This document shows, in pieces, positions 16,033 to 24,373 of a stretch of 41,024 nt of DNA. The first letter of the stretch is position 1; each line of letters begins with the position of its first letter. This stretch comes from Acidimicrobiaceae bacterium (lineage in GTDB: Bacteria; Actinomycetota; Acidimicrobiia; Acidimicrobiales; UBA8190). The DNA lies in the NCBI GenBank assembly GCA_003151955.1, contig PLZB01000016.1:1-41024 (forward strand), read 5' to 3'. A program made the position numbers and the translations under genes. Under the pieces are notes generated by a model that ran no database searches, was not told the DNA's origin, and worked only from the letters and a program-made list of their open reading frames with translations.

Positions 16033-17385
16033 CTACAGGGGCCCGCCGTCGTGCTTGCGACCGGGCAGGCGCTCCCGTCGGGTCGAGAGCAGGTCAAAGG
16101 CTCTCCACACGGCGATCCTGGTGTCGGCCGGATCGATGACGTCATCGACGAACCCCCGCTCCGCCGCCACCCAGGGCGTCAGCAGGGTTGACCGGTACTC
16201 CTCCTCCAGGCGATTGCGCTCATCCGCATCGGCATGGCGGTGGAGGATCTGGACCGCCCCCTGTGCCCCCATCACGGCCACCTCGGCTGTGGGCCAGGCC
16301 AGGCAGATGTCGTTGCCCATGCCCTTGGAGTCCATGACGATGTAGGCACCTCCGAAGGCCTTTCTCAGGATCAGGCACACCCGGGGCACGGTGGCCTCGG
16401 CGTAGGCGAAGGCCAACTCGGCCCCGTGACGGATCATGCCCCGCCACTCGAGATCCTTGCCGGGGAGGAAGCCGGGTGTGTCGACCAGGGTCAGGATGGG
16501 GAGGTTGAAGGAGTCGCAGAACCGGACGAAGCGGGCCCCCTTCTGCGAGGCCGGGATGTCCAGCGTCCCCGCCATGGCTCTGGGTTGGTTCGCCACCACG
16601 CCGATGGGCATGCCCCCGACGCTGGTGAGGGCAGTCACCAGTTGGGGGGCCCAGGTCGGGCGGAGCTCGAGGAACTCCCCGTCGTCGGCGACGGCACCGA
16701 TCACCCCCCGGACGTCGTAGGAGGCGGTGGCCGAGGTCGGGATCAGATCGACGAGCTCAGGGATCGGCCGTAGCGGGGGATCGTCCGTCTCGACCAGTGG
16801 TGGGGAGGAGTCGGTGTGGTCGGGGAGATAGGCCAGCAGCTCGCTCAGTAGGTCGAGGGCATGATCGGGGTCGGAGGCCGAGAGCGCGCACAGCCCGGTC
16901 TGGGTGGCATGGACGGCGGCACCCCCGAGATCCCTGAGCCCGACCCGGACGCCGGTGAAGCCCTCCACCATGTCCGGACCGGAGACGAAGGCGAATGACT
17001 CCGGCGTCATCGCCACCTGGTCCACCACGCCCAGCATCAGGGCCGGGCCCGAGATGGCGGGACCGGTCAGGGCGGCCAGGACGGGCACGATGCCTGAGCA
17101 CGCTGCGATGGCCGCCGCGGCCCGACCCCAGCCGTGGAGGGCATTGATCCCCTCGGTGACATCGGATCCCGACGAGGCCAACACCAGGACCAGGGGCAGC
17201 CGTTGGGTCAGGGCCAGCTCGGCGGCGGCGGCGAAGGTGGCCCCGTCGACGCCACGGAGCGCCCCCCGGTGCTTCCCGGGCACCGAACGGGCCATGACCA
17301 CGGGACGGTCGCCGAGGAGCTCGATCCCGACCCGGAGCGAACCCGGGACGTGGGCCCGGACCTTGACGTCGACGTGCGGTGTCAC
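16033..17385 (-). CDS. Acyl-CoA carboxylase carboxyltransferase (beta) subunit
   Basis: A biotin-dependent carboxyltransferase that transfers CO2 from carboxybiotin to an acyl-CoA such as propionyl- or acetyl-CoA. The protein has 450 residues. The C-terminal half is typical: YDVRGVIGAVADDGEFLEL, GVVANQPRAMAGTLD, FCDSFNLPILTLVDTPGFLPG, KAFGGAYIVMDSKGMG and AVMGAQGAVQILHR. The N-terminal half is recognisable but diverged (SSGSDVTEGINALHGWG, FVSGPDMVEGFTG) and about 60-80 residues shorter than usual PccB/AccD. The GTG at 17385 sits 6 nt after a -10 box, implying a leaderless mRNA. No biotin-carrier subunit lies nearby. Confidence 0.9.
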   Translation of the reverse strand: MTPHVDVKVRAHVPGSLRVGIELLGDRPVVMARSVPGKHRGALRGVDGATFAAAAELALTQRLPLVLVLASSGSDVTEGINALHGWGRAAAAIAACSGIVPVLAALTGPAISGPALMLGVVDQVAMTPESFAFVSGPDMVEGFTGVRVGLRDLGGAAVHATQTGLCALSASDPDHALDLLSELLAYLPDHTDSSPPLVETDDPPLRPIPELVDLIPTSATASYDVRGVIGAVADDGEFLELRPTWAPQLVTALTSVGGMPIGVVANQPRAMAGTLDIPASQKGARFVRFCDSFNLPILTLVDTPGFLPGKDLEWRGMIRHGAELAFAYAEATVPRVCLILRKAFGGAYIVMDSKGMGNDICLAWPTAEVAVMGAQGAVQILHRHADADERNRLEEEYRSTLLTPWVAAERGFVDDVIDPADTRIAVWRAFDLLSTRRERLPGRKHDGGPL

Positions 17386-17391
17386 CCGGCC

Positions 17392-17397
17392 ATGCTA
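17392..17397 (-). promoter_or_regulatory. -10 box (TAGCAT) of a probable leaderless carboxyltransferase transcript
   Basis: On the minus strand TAGCAT ends 6 nt before the GTG start and no ribosome binding site intervenes. It lies in the 61-nt divergent gap shared with the alcohol dehydrogenase operon. Confidence 0.45.
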
Positions 17398-17446
17398 CGG
17401 ACCCCAGGCCCGATGTGCCACGATCGGTCCGAGCGAAGGGGGATGG

Positions 17447-18499
17447 ATGAGAGCGTGCGTGATGCGTGACCACCGGCTCGTGGTCGACGAGGTCCCAGAC
17501 CCGGTCCCGGCATTCGGCCAGGTGCTGGTCCGGAACCGGGCCTGCGGGATCTGCGGGTCGGATCTCCATTTCCTCCGCCACGCCCGAACGATGGTGGACC
17601 TCACGGCCGAACTCGAGGGTTCGATGGGTGACATGGGTGGCATGGGACCGACCCCCATCGACCTGAGTCGGGACATCATCATGGGTCACGAGTTCTGTGG
17701 TGAGGTCCTGGAGATCGGGCCGGACACCGTCGGGCCGGCACCGGGCACCCTGGTCGTCTCGCTTCCCGTCGTGCTTTCCGCCACCGGCATTCACCAGCTC
17801 GCCTACAACAATGACTTCCCGGGTGGCTTCGGCGAGCGAATGCTCCTCTCGGCTCCGCTGCTCCTCGAGGTCCCGGCCGGGGTACCCGCCGAAACGGCGG
17901 CGCTCACCGAGCCCCTCGCGGTCGGGATCCACGCCGTGGCGCGCTCGGGGGTCACCCGAGGGGACGCCGCCGTCGTGGTGGGCTGCGGTCCGGTGGGGCT
18001 CGCCGTCATCGCCGCTTTGAAGATGGCCGGGATCGAGCTGATCGTGGCCGCCGACCTCTCGCCGGCCCGCCGTGGCCTGGCGGAGCTGCTCGGGGCCACC
18101 GAGGCGGTCGATCCCCGGGTCGAACCGGTGATCGAGGCCTGGCGGCGCCTCGACGGGCGCCGGCCTCTGGCCGCATTCGAGGCAGTGGGCGTCCCCGGAA
18201 TCCTCCAGCAGTTGCTCCGCGACGTCCCCCGGTCCACGACGGTGACCGTGGTGGGAGTCTGCATGGAGCCAGACACCATCCAACCGTTCTTCGGCATTGC
18301 CAAGGAGTTGTCGGTCCGATTCGCCTTCGCCTACGGGCCCGACGAATTCACCGGGGCGCTTCGCGCCATCGCCGAGGGGGAGGTCGACGTGGCCCCGATG
18401 GTGACCGGGACCGTGGATCTGGCGGGGACCCCGGACGCCTTCGAGGACTTGGGACGACCTGACGAGCACGTCAAGATCCTGGTGAAGCCGACCGGATGA
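17447..18499 (+). CDS. Zinc-dependent alcohol dehydrogenase (medium-chain)
   Basis: A 350-residue MDR-family oxidoreductase. The GroES-like domain has the catalytic zinc and proton-relay motifs ACGICGSDLH (Cys36, Asp39, His41) and GHEFCGE (His81, Glu82). The Rossmann motif VVGCGPVGLAVIAAL lies at about residue 177. The four-Cys structural-zinc lobe is missing, which is known in some sorbitol- and threonine-dehydrogenase-like members. A Met/Gly-rich segment (SMGDMGGMGPTP) is unusual. Substrate unknown. The ATG at 17447 follows AAGGGGG. The stop overlaps the next start by 4 nt (ATGA). Confidence 0.88.
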   Translation: MRACVMRDHRLVVDEVPDPVPAFGQVLVRNRACGICGSDLHFLRHARTMVDLTAELEGSMGDMGGMGPTPIDLSRDIIMGHEFCGEVLEIGPDTVGPAPGTLVVSLPVVLSATGIHQLAYNNDFPGGFGERMLLSAPLLLEVPAGVPAETAALTEPLAVGIHAVARSGVTRGDAAVVVGCGPVGLAVIAALKMAGIELIVAADLSPARRGLAELLGATEAVDPRVEPVIEAWRRLDGRRPLAAFEAVGVPGILQQLLRDVPRSTTVTVVGVCMEPDTIQPFFGIAKELSVRFAFAYGPDEFTGALRAIAEGEVDVAPMVTGTVDLAGTPDAFEDLGRPDEHVKILVKPTG

Positions 18500-19593
18500 C
18501 CTCTGGCTCGGCGCCGGTGTGGCGGGCTCGGCTGCGTCGGCAGTGGCCCCACGTCAAGTTCGTGGGTGGTCTGGGTCTGGGCGCAGTTGCCGTCTGGGTC
18601 CTGACCGGGCGTCGCGGCGAGTTGGCCGGGGCATCGGGCTATCTGGACCATCTCCGCTGGGGGTGGATCATCCTGGGCGCGGCCGCCGAGGGGGGGTCCC
18701 TGGTGGCCTTCGCCATGGTCCAGCGCAACCTCCTCCGGGCCGGTGGGGTGACCCTGGGTCCCGGACCGATCACGGCCGTGACCCTCGTCTCCATCACGAT
18801 CACCAACTCGATCCCGGCCGGCCCCGTGATGGCCGCCCTGTTCACTTTCCGGCAATTCCGGCGACGGGGCGCCGACGATGTCCTGGCCGCATGGGTCATC
18901 ATGGCCACCTTCGTCTTCGCCGGGGTGAGCCTGGCCCTCGTGGCCGGGATCGGGGCCGCCGTGGCCGGTGCCGAAGGGGCCAACCTCGATCTCATCGGGG
19001 TCATCGTCACGGTGCTGATCGGGGCGGTGCTGATGGGGGTCCTCTTCGTCCAGCACCGGGCCCTGATCTGGCTTGTCTCCGCCGCTTTCCGGCTCTGCCA
19101 TCGGGTGTCGGGCTGGCCCCGTGGTGACCTCGCCGCCCGGATCGACGCCGTCATCAGCAGGCTCACCGCCATCCGGCTGTCGGTTGGCCAGGCCCTGGGG
19201 GTGACAGCTTGGGGTCTCGCCAACTGGTTTCTCGACTGCAGTTGTCTGGGCATGGCCTTTCGCGCCGTCGGGGTGGGGATCCCCTGGAAGGGCCTCCTCC
19301 TCGCCTATGGGGGGGCCCAACTGGCGGTGAACCTCCCGGTGACCCCGGGCGGTCTCGGCGTGGTGGAGGGCACCCTCACCATCGCCCTGGTCGCCTACGG
19401 CGGAGCGGAGACGTCGACGGTGGCCGCGGTTCTCCTGTACAGGATCCTCAGCTTCTGGGGGGAGCTCCCCTTCGGCTGGATCACCTGGGCTGCGCTGGCG
19501 GTGGGGGAGCGGCGCCATCGCCGGTTGGCCGTGTCCCCGGTTCCGTCATCCCCGTTCGGGGACGCCGGCGGATCGGAGGAGGTGTGCGCCTGA
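18496..19593 (+). CDS. Lysylphosphatidylglycerol synthase TM-region family protein (UPF0104)
   Basis: A 365-residue polytopic membrane protein with about 8 hydrophobic segments. The family signature is near the C-terminal third: GGAQLAVNLPVTPGGLGVVEG. An earlier conserved region is TNSIPAGPVMAALFTFRQFRRRG. The family includes the flippase half of MprF, but stand-alone members mostly have unknown roles, such as membrane-lipid handling. It is translationally coupled to the alcohol dehydrogenase upstream and to the lipoprotein gene downstream, so the three form an operon. It has a polar C-terminal tail of about 25 residues. Confidence 0.85.
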   Translation: MTSGSAPVWRARLRRQWPHVKFVGGLGLGAVAVWVLTGRRGELAGASGYLDHLRWGWIILGAAAEGGSLVAFAMVQRNLLRAGGVTLGPGPITAVTLVSITITNSIPAGPVMAALFTFRQFRRRGADDVLAAWVIMATFVFAGVSLALVAGIGAAVAGAEGANLDLIGVIVTVLIGAVLMGVLFVQHRALIWLVSAAFRLCHRVSGWPRGDLAARIDAVISRLTAIRLSVGQALGVTAWGLANWFLDCSCLGMAFRAVGVGIPWKGLLLAYGGAQLAVNLPVTPGGLGVVEGTLTIALVAYGGAETSTVAAVLLYRILSFWGELPFGWITWAALAVGERRHRRLAVSPVPSSPFGDAGGSEEVCA

Positions 19594-20078
19594 TGGGTCC
19601 ACGGTCGCAGGAGCAGCTCCGTCGCCGGTGGACGAGGCGTCTTGAGCCGGTGGTCGCCGTCCTGACCCTCGTGACCGCCTGCCTCTCCGGCGGCTGCACC
19701 TCGGCCCGCAACACGCTGGGGACGAACGCCGCAGCCTGTGTCCAGGCCCTGCCCGTGGCCGCCCGGGCCGTCCACCACCGTGGATCGTTCGACGGTGTGA
19801 TCCTGGTGGACGAGGGCCGGCTGGGCCAGCCCGATCAGACCGCGCTCCGGGCCGTCCTGGACCAGCGGGCCGGCCGTCGGGTCACTACCGTCTGCCTGGT
19901 CTCGTACTCCGGGGAGTTCAGGCTCTCCCAGGTGGATCTGCCCACCGGGTCGGCGCCGCCCGGCGGGACGGGGCACTACGCCATCGTGGTCGTCAGTCCC
20001 CGGGGGGTCCAGCTGCTCGCAACGTTCGTCCTGTCCACCCAGCCGCTCGGCTTCCGGCACAATCACCTGGGGCCGTGA
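19593..20078 (+). CDS. Predicted lipoprotein of unknown function
   Basis: A 161-residue protein with a basic N-terminus, a hydrophobic stretch and the lipobox LSGGC, so lipidation is expected at Cys35. The mature part contains RGSFDGVILVDEGRLGQ and TGHYAIVVVSPRG, with no recognised domain. The ATG at 19593 overlaps the upstream stop by one base (TGATG). GGAGGAGG lies 10 nt before it, and a GTG at 19584 is an alternative. The 3' end is 8 nt from the convergent ctaG-like gene. Confidence 0.75.
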   Translation: MGPRSQEQLRRRWTRRLEPVVAVLTLVTACLSGGCTSARNTLGTNAAACVQALPVAARAVHHRGSFDGVILVDEGRLGQPDQTALRAVLDQRAGRRVTTVCLVSYSGEFRLSQVDLPTGSAPPGGTGHYAIVVVSPRGVQLLATFVLSTQPLGFRHNHLGP

Positions 20079-20085
20079 TTCCGGG

Positions 20086-21132
20086 TCAGTCGGCGCCTCC
20101 TCCCGATCCGTCGGGGTCGTCGTCCTCGACCTCGCCGACCCGGTCCTCGGCCGCCGGGTGGACGGTCGGGAAGGTCGGCCGGATCGGCCGGGCCGGACGG
20201 GGAGGTCGGCGCAGGGCCGGGTGCCTGGTTGTGAACCGCTCCCGTCGTTCGGCTCGTTGGAGCCGTCGTTCCACGTCGACCCAGAGGAGGATCGAGCCGT
20301 CCTCGCCCACCTCGGACTCTCTGGCCCTTGTCAGCGTGGCCCACGCCACGGTCCAGAGCACGGGCAGTGTGGCCACCTTGGCCAGTACCCCGGCCAGGCG
20401 CTGGTCCGAGAGGGGCTGAAGTCCGAGGGCGCGATGGACGTGGTCGAAGACGGGGTAGAAGGGATGGCCGGCGAAGACGTAGAGCACCGAGGGGAGGCCC
20501 GGAAGCACCGACTGCACGAAGAGGTAGGCGGCCACGCCGATCGGGGCGGCCCGGTAGGCGCCGGGGATGTGTCGCAGAACCGGACCCCAGAGAACCGTCC
20601 CGGCCGCGAGCATGATGAGGTCGGTACCGGCCCGGACGATCCACGACGAGGCCTGGGCCTCCACGGCGGGGACGCTCAGTGTTCCCCAGGTCAGGGTGGC
20701 GAAGACGGCCACAGCCACCTTGGGTCGGGTCAGGACGTCGAGGGCGTCGTCGAGGAGGATCGGGCCGGTCAGCCGGGCCAGCACCGGCGCCGGGGTGGCC
20801 AGGAGGAGCAGGGGGGCGGCCACCAGGACCAGGATCATCCGCTGGCCCAGCAGCATGGTGAGCGACCAATGGGCGGCCAGGTCGGCCACGGGCCAGGTGA
20901 GGGCCACCGCCAGGGCCACCAGCGCTCCGGCCAGGCACCATCGTTGGCCGCTGGTCGGCGGGCTGGCCCGTCCGTCCGGGCCTCCCCGACGGACGGCGGC
21001 ACGGTAGGCGACGGCCAGGACCATGATGCCGAGCCAGGCACCCAAGTGGAGGTGGAAGGCCCAGGGGTCCGGGTTGGAGGGGGCCGGTACCGCGGCCAGG
21101 ACGGCGTTGCTCACCGGTTGCCCCGGACTCAC
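20086..21132 (-). CDS. ctaG: CtaG-family (caa3-type) cytochrome c oxidase assembly protein
   Basis: A 348-residue membrane protein of the caa3-assembly CtaG family, implicated in maturation of heme-copper oxidase. The conserved N-terminal part is HLHLGAWLGIMVLAVAYR. The core has DLAAHWSLTMLLGQRMILVLVAAPLLLL and a downstream YPVFDHVHRALGLQPLSDQRLAG. About seven membrane segments are followed by a long Arg/Pro-rich, then acidic, cytoplasmic tail (about 280-348). It starts at a GTG divergent from pafB with 56 nt between them. No oxidase subunit is in the window. Confidence 0.87.
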   Translation of the reverse strand: MSPGQPVSNAVLAAVPAPSNPDPWAFHLHLGAWLGIMVLAVAYRAAVRRGGPDGRASPPTSGQRWCLAGALVALAVALTWPVADLAAHWSLTMLLGQRMILVLVAAPLLLLATPAPVLARLTGPILLDDALDVLTRPKVAVAVFATLTWGTLSVPAVEAQASSWIVRAGTDLIMLAAGTVLWGPVLRHIPGAYRAAPIGVAAYLFVQSVLPGLPSVLYVFAGHPFYPVFDHVHRALGLQPLSDQRLAGVLAKVATLPVLWTVAWATLTRARESEVGEDGSILLWVDVERRLQRAERRERFTTRHPALRRPPRPARPIRPTFPTVHPAAEDRVGEVEDDDPDGSGGGAD

Positions 21133-21142
21133 GTCAGTTTCT

Positions 21143-21165
21143 CGGGCGCCGGACGCCGGCGCCCG
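21143..21165. promoter_or_regulatory. Perfect 10-bp inverted repeat between ctaG and pafB
   Basis: CGGGCGCCGG and CCGGCGCCCG flank ACG. The dyad covers about -46 to -24 relative to a leaderless pafB start, i.e. the -35 region, and lies 10 nt upstream of the divergent ctaG GTG. It could be an operator for both genes. The high G+C content makes such palindromes less rare, so the evidence is moderate. Confidence 0.4.
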
Positions 21166-21175
21166 TGACGACGCC

Positions 21176-21181
21176 TACGCT
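21176..21181 (+). promoter_or_regulatory. -10 box (TACGCT) of a probable leaderless pafB transcript
   Basis: TACGCT ends 7 nt before the ATG of pafB and no ribosome binding site lies between. Eight bases upstream of the box is GCGCCCGTG, which matches 5 of 9 positions of the published RecA-NDp consensus TTGTCRGTG-N8-TANNNT that PafBC recognises. Confidence 0.45.
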
Positions 21182-21188
21182 GGCTCCG

Positions 21189-22112
21189 ATGGTCGACCGA
21201 CTCGAACGCCTGACCGACCTGGTCCTGGTGCTCCTGCATGACCAGCGTCCCCGCTCCCTGCGTGAGATCGCCGAGGAGGTGCCCGGCTACCCGCCGCCGG
21301 GAGAGGCGCGGCGCCAGGCCTTCGAGCGAGACAAGCGCACGCTGCGGGAGGAGGGCATTCTCTTCGTCACCGAGCCGATCGAGGGACCGGACCAGTTCGG
21401 CTACCGGATCCGTGCCGAGGACTTCTACCTGCCCGATCTGGAACTCGAGGCTGACGAGCAGACCGCACTCAACCTGGCCGTGGCCGGCATCCACTTCGGT
21501 GATCCTAGTGGTCGGGATGCGCTGTGGCGGCTGGGTCTGGCCGCTCCCACCGGCCACCAGCCCCTGGCCGACCTCCCAGCTCTCCCCGCCCTTCCGGTGC
21601 TCTGGGAAGCCGTCCACTCTCGGTGTCGGGTGACCTTCGGCTACCGCGGCGGGGCCCGGACGGTCGACCCGGCCGTGCTTCGGTTCCATGGCGGATGGTG
21701 GTACCTCGTCGGTCACGATCTCGATCGCGATGCCCCCCGGACGTTCCGGGTCGACAGGATGGAGGGCAGGCCATCGGTCGGTGACCCGGGATCGGCCCAG
21801 CTCCCCGAGGCGTTCGACGTCACGGGGGCGCTTCCCGAGCCCTGGCAGCTGGGTGAGGGTGAGATCGTCCCCGTCGAGGTGCTCGTCGACGCCGTGGTGG
21901 CCCCCCGGGTCATCCACGAGCTGGGCGAGTCTGCCGTCACCGACCGGCGGGCCGACGGCTCGGTGGTGGTCCGGTTGGAGGTCTCGAACACGGCTGCCCT
22001 TCGGAGCTGGGTGCTCGAGCTGGCGGAGCGGGCCGAGGTCCTGAGACCACCGGCCCTACGGGACGAGCTGGTCGGGTGGTTGGAGGCAGTCGTGGCCGCC
22101 GGGGGGAACTGA
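21189..22112 (+). CDS. pafB: WYL-domain transcriptional regulator PafB
   Basis: A 307-residue regulator. The N-terminal winged helix-turn-helix (RLERLTDLVLVLLHDQRPRS, EARRQAFERDKRTLREEGI) is followed by the WYL sensor domain (about 140-215), with VTFGYRGGARTVDP and GGWWYLVGHDLDRDAPRTFRVDRM, and a WCX-type C-terminal extension. With PafC it forms the PafBC activator of the LexA-independent DNA-damage response in actinobacteria. The ATG at 21189 is chosen because of the -10 box 7 nt upstream. pafC follows one base after the stop. Confidence 0.9.
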   Translation: MVDRLERLTDLVLVLLHDQRPRSLREIAEEVPGYPPPGEARRQAFERDKRTLREEGILFVTEPIEGPDQFGYRIRAEDFYLPDLELEADEQTALNLAVAGIHFGDPSGRDALWRLGLAAPTGHQPLADLPALPALPVLWEAVHSRCRVTFGYRGGARTVDPAVLRFHGGWWYLVGHDLDRDAPRTFRVDRMEGRPSVGDPGSAQLPEAFDVTGALPEPWQLGEGEIVPVEVLVDAVVAPRVIHELGESAVTDRRADGSVVVRLEVSNTAALRSWVLELAERAEVLRPPALRDELVGWLEAVVAAGGN

Positions 22113-22113
22113 G

Positions 22114-23067
22114 ATGGGAAGGGTCGACGCCGGGCAGCGACTCCGCCGGCTCCTCGCCATCCTGGCCTGGCTGGCCCGCCGGGAACGGGTCCCTGTGGCC
22201 GAGCTGGCCCATCGCTTCGGTGTCGGTCCAGAGGAGCTGATCGCCGACCTCGAGCTGGCCGCCTGTTGCGGGCTGCCGCCCTACACCCCCGACCAGCTCA
22301 TGGAGATCCTCATCGACGGGGACGAGGTCGTGGCCCACCTCGGCCCGGAGTTGGCCCGGCCCCGGAAGCTCTCGGCGGCCGAAGGATTCGCCCTGGCCGC
22401 CTCGGCCCGGGCCATCGTGGCGGTGCCGGGCGGCGACCCAGACGGTGCCCTGGCCAGGGCCCTGGCCAAGCTCGACGCCGTCCTGGGGGAACGGGACCGG
22501 CTCCGGGTGGAGCTCGACGAACCCCCGAGCCTGGCCGACGTCCGCGCCGCGCTGTCCGCCGGGCTCCAGATCGAGATCGACTACCACTCCGCCTCCCGGG
22601 ACGAGCTCACGACGCGCCGGGTCGATCCCCACGCCGCGGTCTTCTTGGACGGGAACTGGTATCTCGACGGCTACTGCCATCGGGCCGGGAGCCTCCGGCG
22701 CTTCCGCATCGACCGGGTCAATGCCCTGAGGACAACCGGCCAGGCTCTGTGCCACCCGGCCGGGCCGACCGACCCGCCCTCGAGCGACACCCCGTTCGTT
22801 CCGGGACCCGACAACGTCGTCGTCCGTGTGGCCGTCGACGAATGGGGAAGCTGGCTGGCCGACGCCGTCCCCACCCTCGCCGTGGGACCCAGTCCTGACG
22901 GTCGGACCGAGGTCACCCTGGCGGTGGCCAGCCCGGTGTGGTTCGGGCGGCTCCTGGTTGGTCTGGGGCCCCACGCCGAGGTCCTCGATTCCCCCGAGCT
23001 GGCCGCCGCCGGGGCCGAGATGGCACGACGCGTGCTGGCCCGGTACCAGGATTCCCCTTCCGGGTAG
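22114..23067 (+). CDS. pafC: WYL-domain transcriptional regulator PafC
   Basis: A 317-residue partner of PafB. It has the same HTH-WYL-WCX order, with a more diverged HTH (LRRLLAILAWLARRERVPVAELAHRFGV). The WYL region is at about 150-215: IEIDYHSASRDELTTRRVDP, GNWYLDGYCHRAGSLRRFRIDRV. The start lies one base after the pafB stop, so the two are co-translated. In many actinobacteria pafBC sits beside pafA and tatA/tatC; here the neighbours are ctaG and a relaxase gene instead. Confidence 0.9.
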   Translation: MGRVDAGQRLRRLLAILAWLARRERVPVAELAHRFGVGPEELIADLELAACCGLPPYTPDQLMEILIDGDEVVAHLGPELARPRKLSAAEGFALAASARAIVAVPGGDPDGALARALAKLDAVLGERDRLRVELDEPPSLADVRAALSAGLQIEIDYHSASRDELTTRRVDPHAAVFLDGNWYLDGYCHRAGSLRRFRIDRVNALRTTGQALCHPAGPTDPPSSDTPFVPGPDNVVVRVAVDEWGSWLADAVPTLAVGPSPDGRTEVTLAVASPVWFGRLLVGLGPHAEVLDSPELAAAGAEMARRVLARYQDSPSG

Positions 23068-23113
23068 CTCGACGGGCAGCCTCTGGGCAAGGTGGCTGCT
23101 TCACCGTCACCGG

Positions 23114-24373
23114 GTGTTGCGTTTGGCGAAGATCGGGTCCGGTGGCGAGGCCTACTACCTCGGGGTAGCGGCCGGCAGCGGAACCGGGGTCGAACCGGCC
23201 GGCCGGTGGGTCGGGGCGGGTGCTGCCGGCATGGGGCTGGGCGGTGACGTCCGGGCGGAGGCGCTCGAGCTCGTACTGGCTGGCCGGTCGCCCGAGACCC
23301 ACGACAGCCTGGGCCGGGCCGATGGCCGCATCCGGGTGTCGGCCTTCGATCTGACCTTCGCGGCCCCGAAATCCGTCAGTATCCTGCACGCGCTGGCCAC
23401 CCCCGACGTTGCCGCCGAGGTCGCGGCCGGGCACAGGGCCGCCGTCGAAGCCTCGATCGACTACGTGGAGCGCAGGGCGGCCGCCGTCCGCAGGCCCGCC
23501 AACGCGTTCCGGCTTCCCGTGCCTGTCGACGGGTTGGTGGCCTCGGCCTTCGAGCACCGGACCAGCCGGGCTCTCGATCCCCATCTCCACACCCACGTCG
23601 TGGTGGCCAACCTGGCCAGTGGCCAGGGCCGGTGGAGTGCCCTCGACGGCCGGGGCCTCTACACCCACCGGGCCACCGCCGACGCCTGCTATCACGCCCA
23701 GCTCCGCTTCGAGCTCACGAAGCGACTCGGCGTCGACTGGAGCCCCGGTCGAAACGGACGGGCCGATCTGGTGGGGATCGGGCCGGAGGTCCGGGCCCAG
23801 TTCTCCCGCCGGTCGGCTGCGATCGCTGCCCGCCTCGACGTCATGGCGTCCCGGGGCTTCGCCGCCACCGAGCTGGCCGCCCGGACGACCCGTCCTCCGA
23901 AGGATCCCACCGTGTCCCCCGAGGCCCTCAGGCCCGATTGGGCGGACCGGGCCCGCCAGGTCGGGCTTGGTCCTGGGCGGCTGGAGGCCGTGATGGGCCG
24001 GCTCCCGGGCCACCGGGCCGGCCTGGTCGTCGACGACGTCGGGGCCGAGGTCCGCAGGGCTCTGGTCACCGCAGGCCACCCGTTCAGCCGCCGTGATGTC
24101 GTCCGCCTGTGGGGCAGCGCCCTGCCCCGAGGTGGCCCGGTGCGGACGTTCGAAGCGGAGGCCGACAACTTGCTCGGAGCAATGGCCCCGGGGTACGAGG
24201 GACGGGAGGCCCCCGGCGTGGCCGAGGGACGCTATTTCCCTGCCGCTCGAGACCGAGACCTGGCGCGCCGTCTCGACCAGGTCGTCGATCGGCAGGTCGT
24301 GCTGGCCCGGGACGAGGCAGGGACGAGCCGCTGGTTGCAGCGGTCGGTCGGCTACGACCTCGGGCTGGGCTGA
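23114..24373 (+). CDS. Stand-alone MobF/TrwC-type relaxase domain protein
   Basis: A 419-residue protein. MobF relaxases nick and covalently bind plasmid DNA at oriT through N-terminal tyrosines. Matching elements are GSGGEAYYLG (Tyr14, Tyr15), FDLTFAAPKSVSIL, and the three-histidine metal site HRTSRALDPHLHTHVVVANL. Its length covers the relaxase domain and a short tail only; the TraI/TrwC helicase half is absent, and so is the second tyrosine pair seen in TrwC. The GTG at 23114 gives the usual family N-terminus (MLRLAKIGSGG), though no ribosome binding site is evident. It lies 46 nt after pafC and overlaps the convergent riboflavin synthase gene by 22 nt. A domesticated or remnant relaxase is likely. 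Confidence 0.82.
   Translation: MLRLAKIGSGGEAYYLGVAAGSGTGVEPAGRWVGAGAAGMGLGGDVRAEALELVLAGRSPETHDSLGRADGRIRVSAFDLTFAAPKSVSILHALATPDVAAEVAAGHRAAVEASIDYVERRAAAVRRPANAFRLPVPVDGLVASAFEHRTSRALDPHLHTHVVVANLASGQGRWSALDGRGLYTHRATADACYHAQLRFELTKRLGVDWSPGRNGRADLVGIGPEVRAQFSRRSAAIAARLDVMASRGFAATELAARTTRPPKDPTVSPEALRPDWADRARQVGLGPGRLEAVMGRLPGHRAGLVVDDVGAEVRRALVTAGHPFSRRDVVRLWGSALPRGGPVRTFEAEADNLLGAMAPGYEGREAPGVAEGRYFPAARDRDLARRLDQVVDRQVVLARDEAGTSRWLQRSVGYDLGLG

Noticed and set aside
22826..23113. N-terminal extension of the relaxase gene back to 22826
   Set aside because: This stretch overlaps pafC in another frame; the family N-terminus begins at the GTG at 23114.
23114..24373. Integrated conjugative element around the relaxase
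   Set aside because: No integrase, attachment repeats, T4SS or helicase genes in the flanks, and the base composition is like the neighbours.
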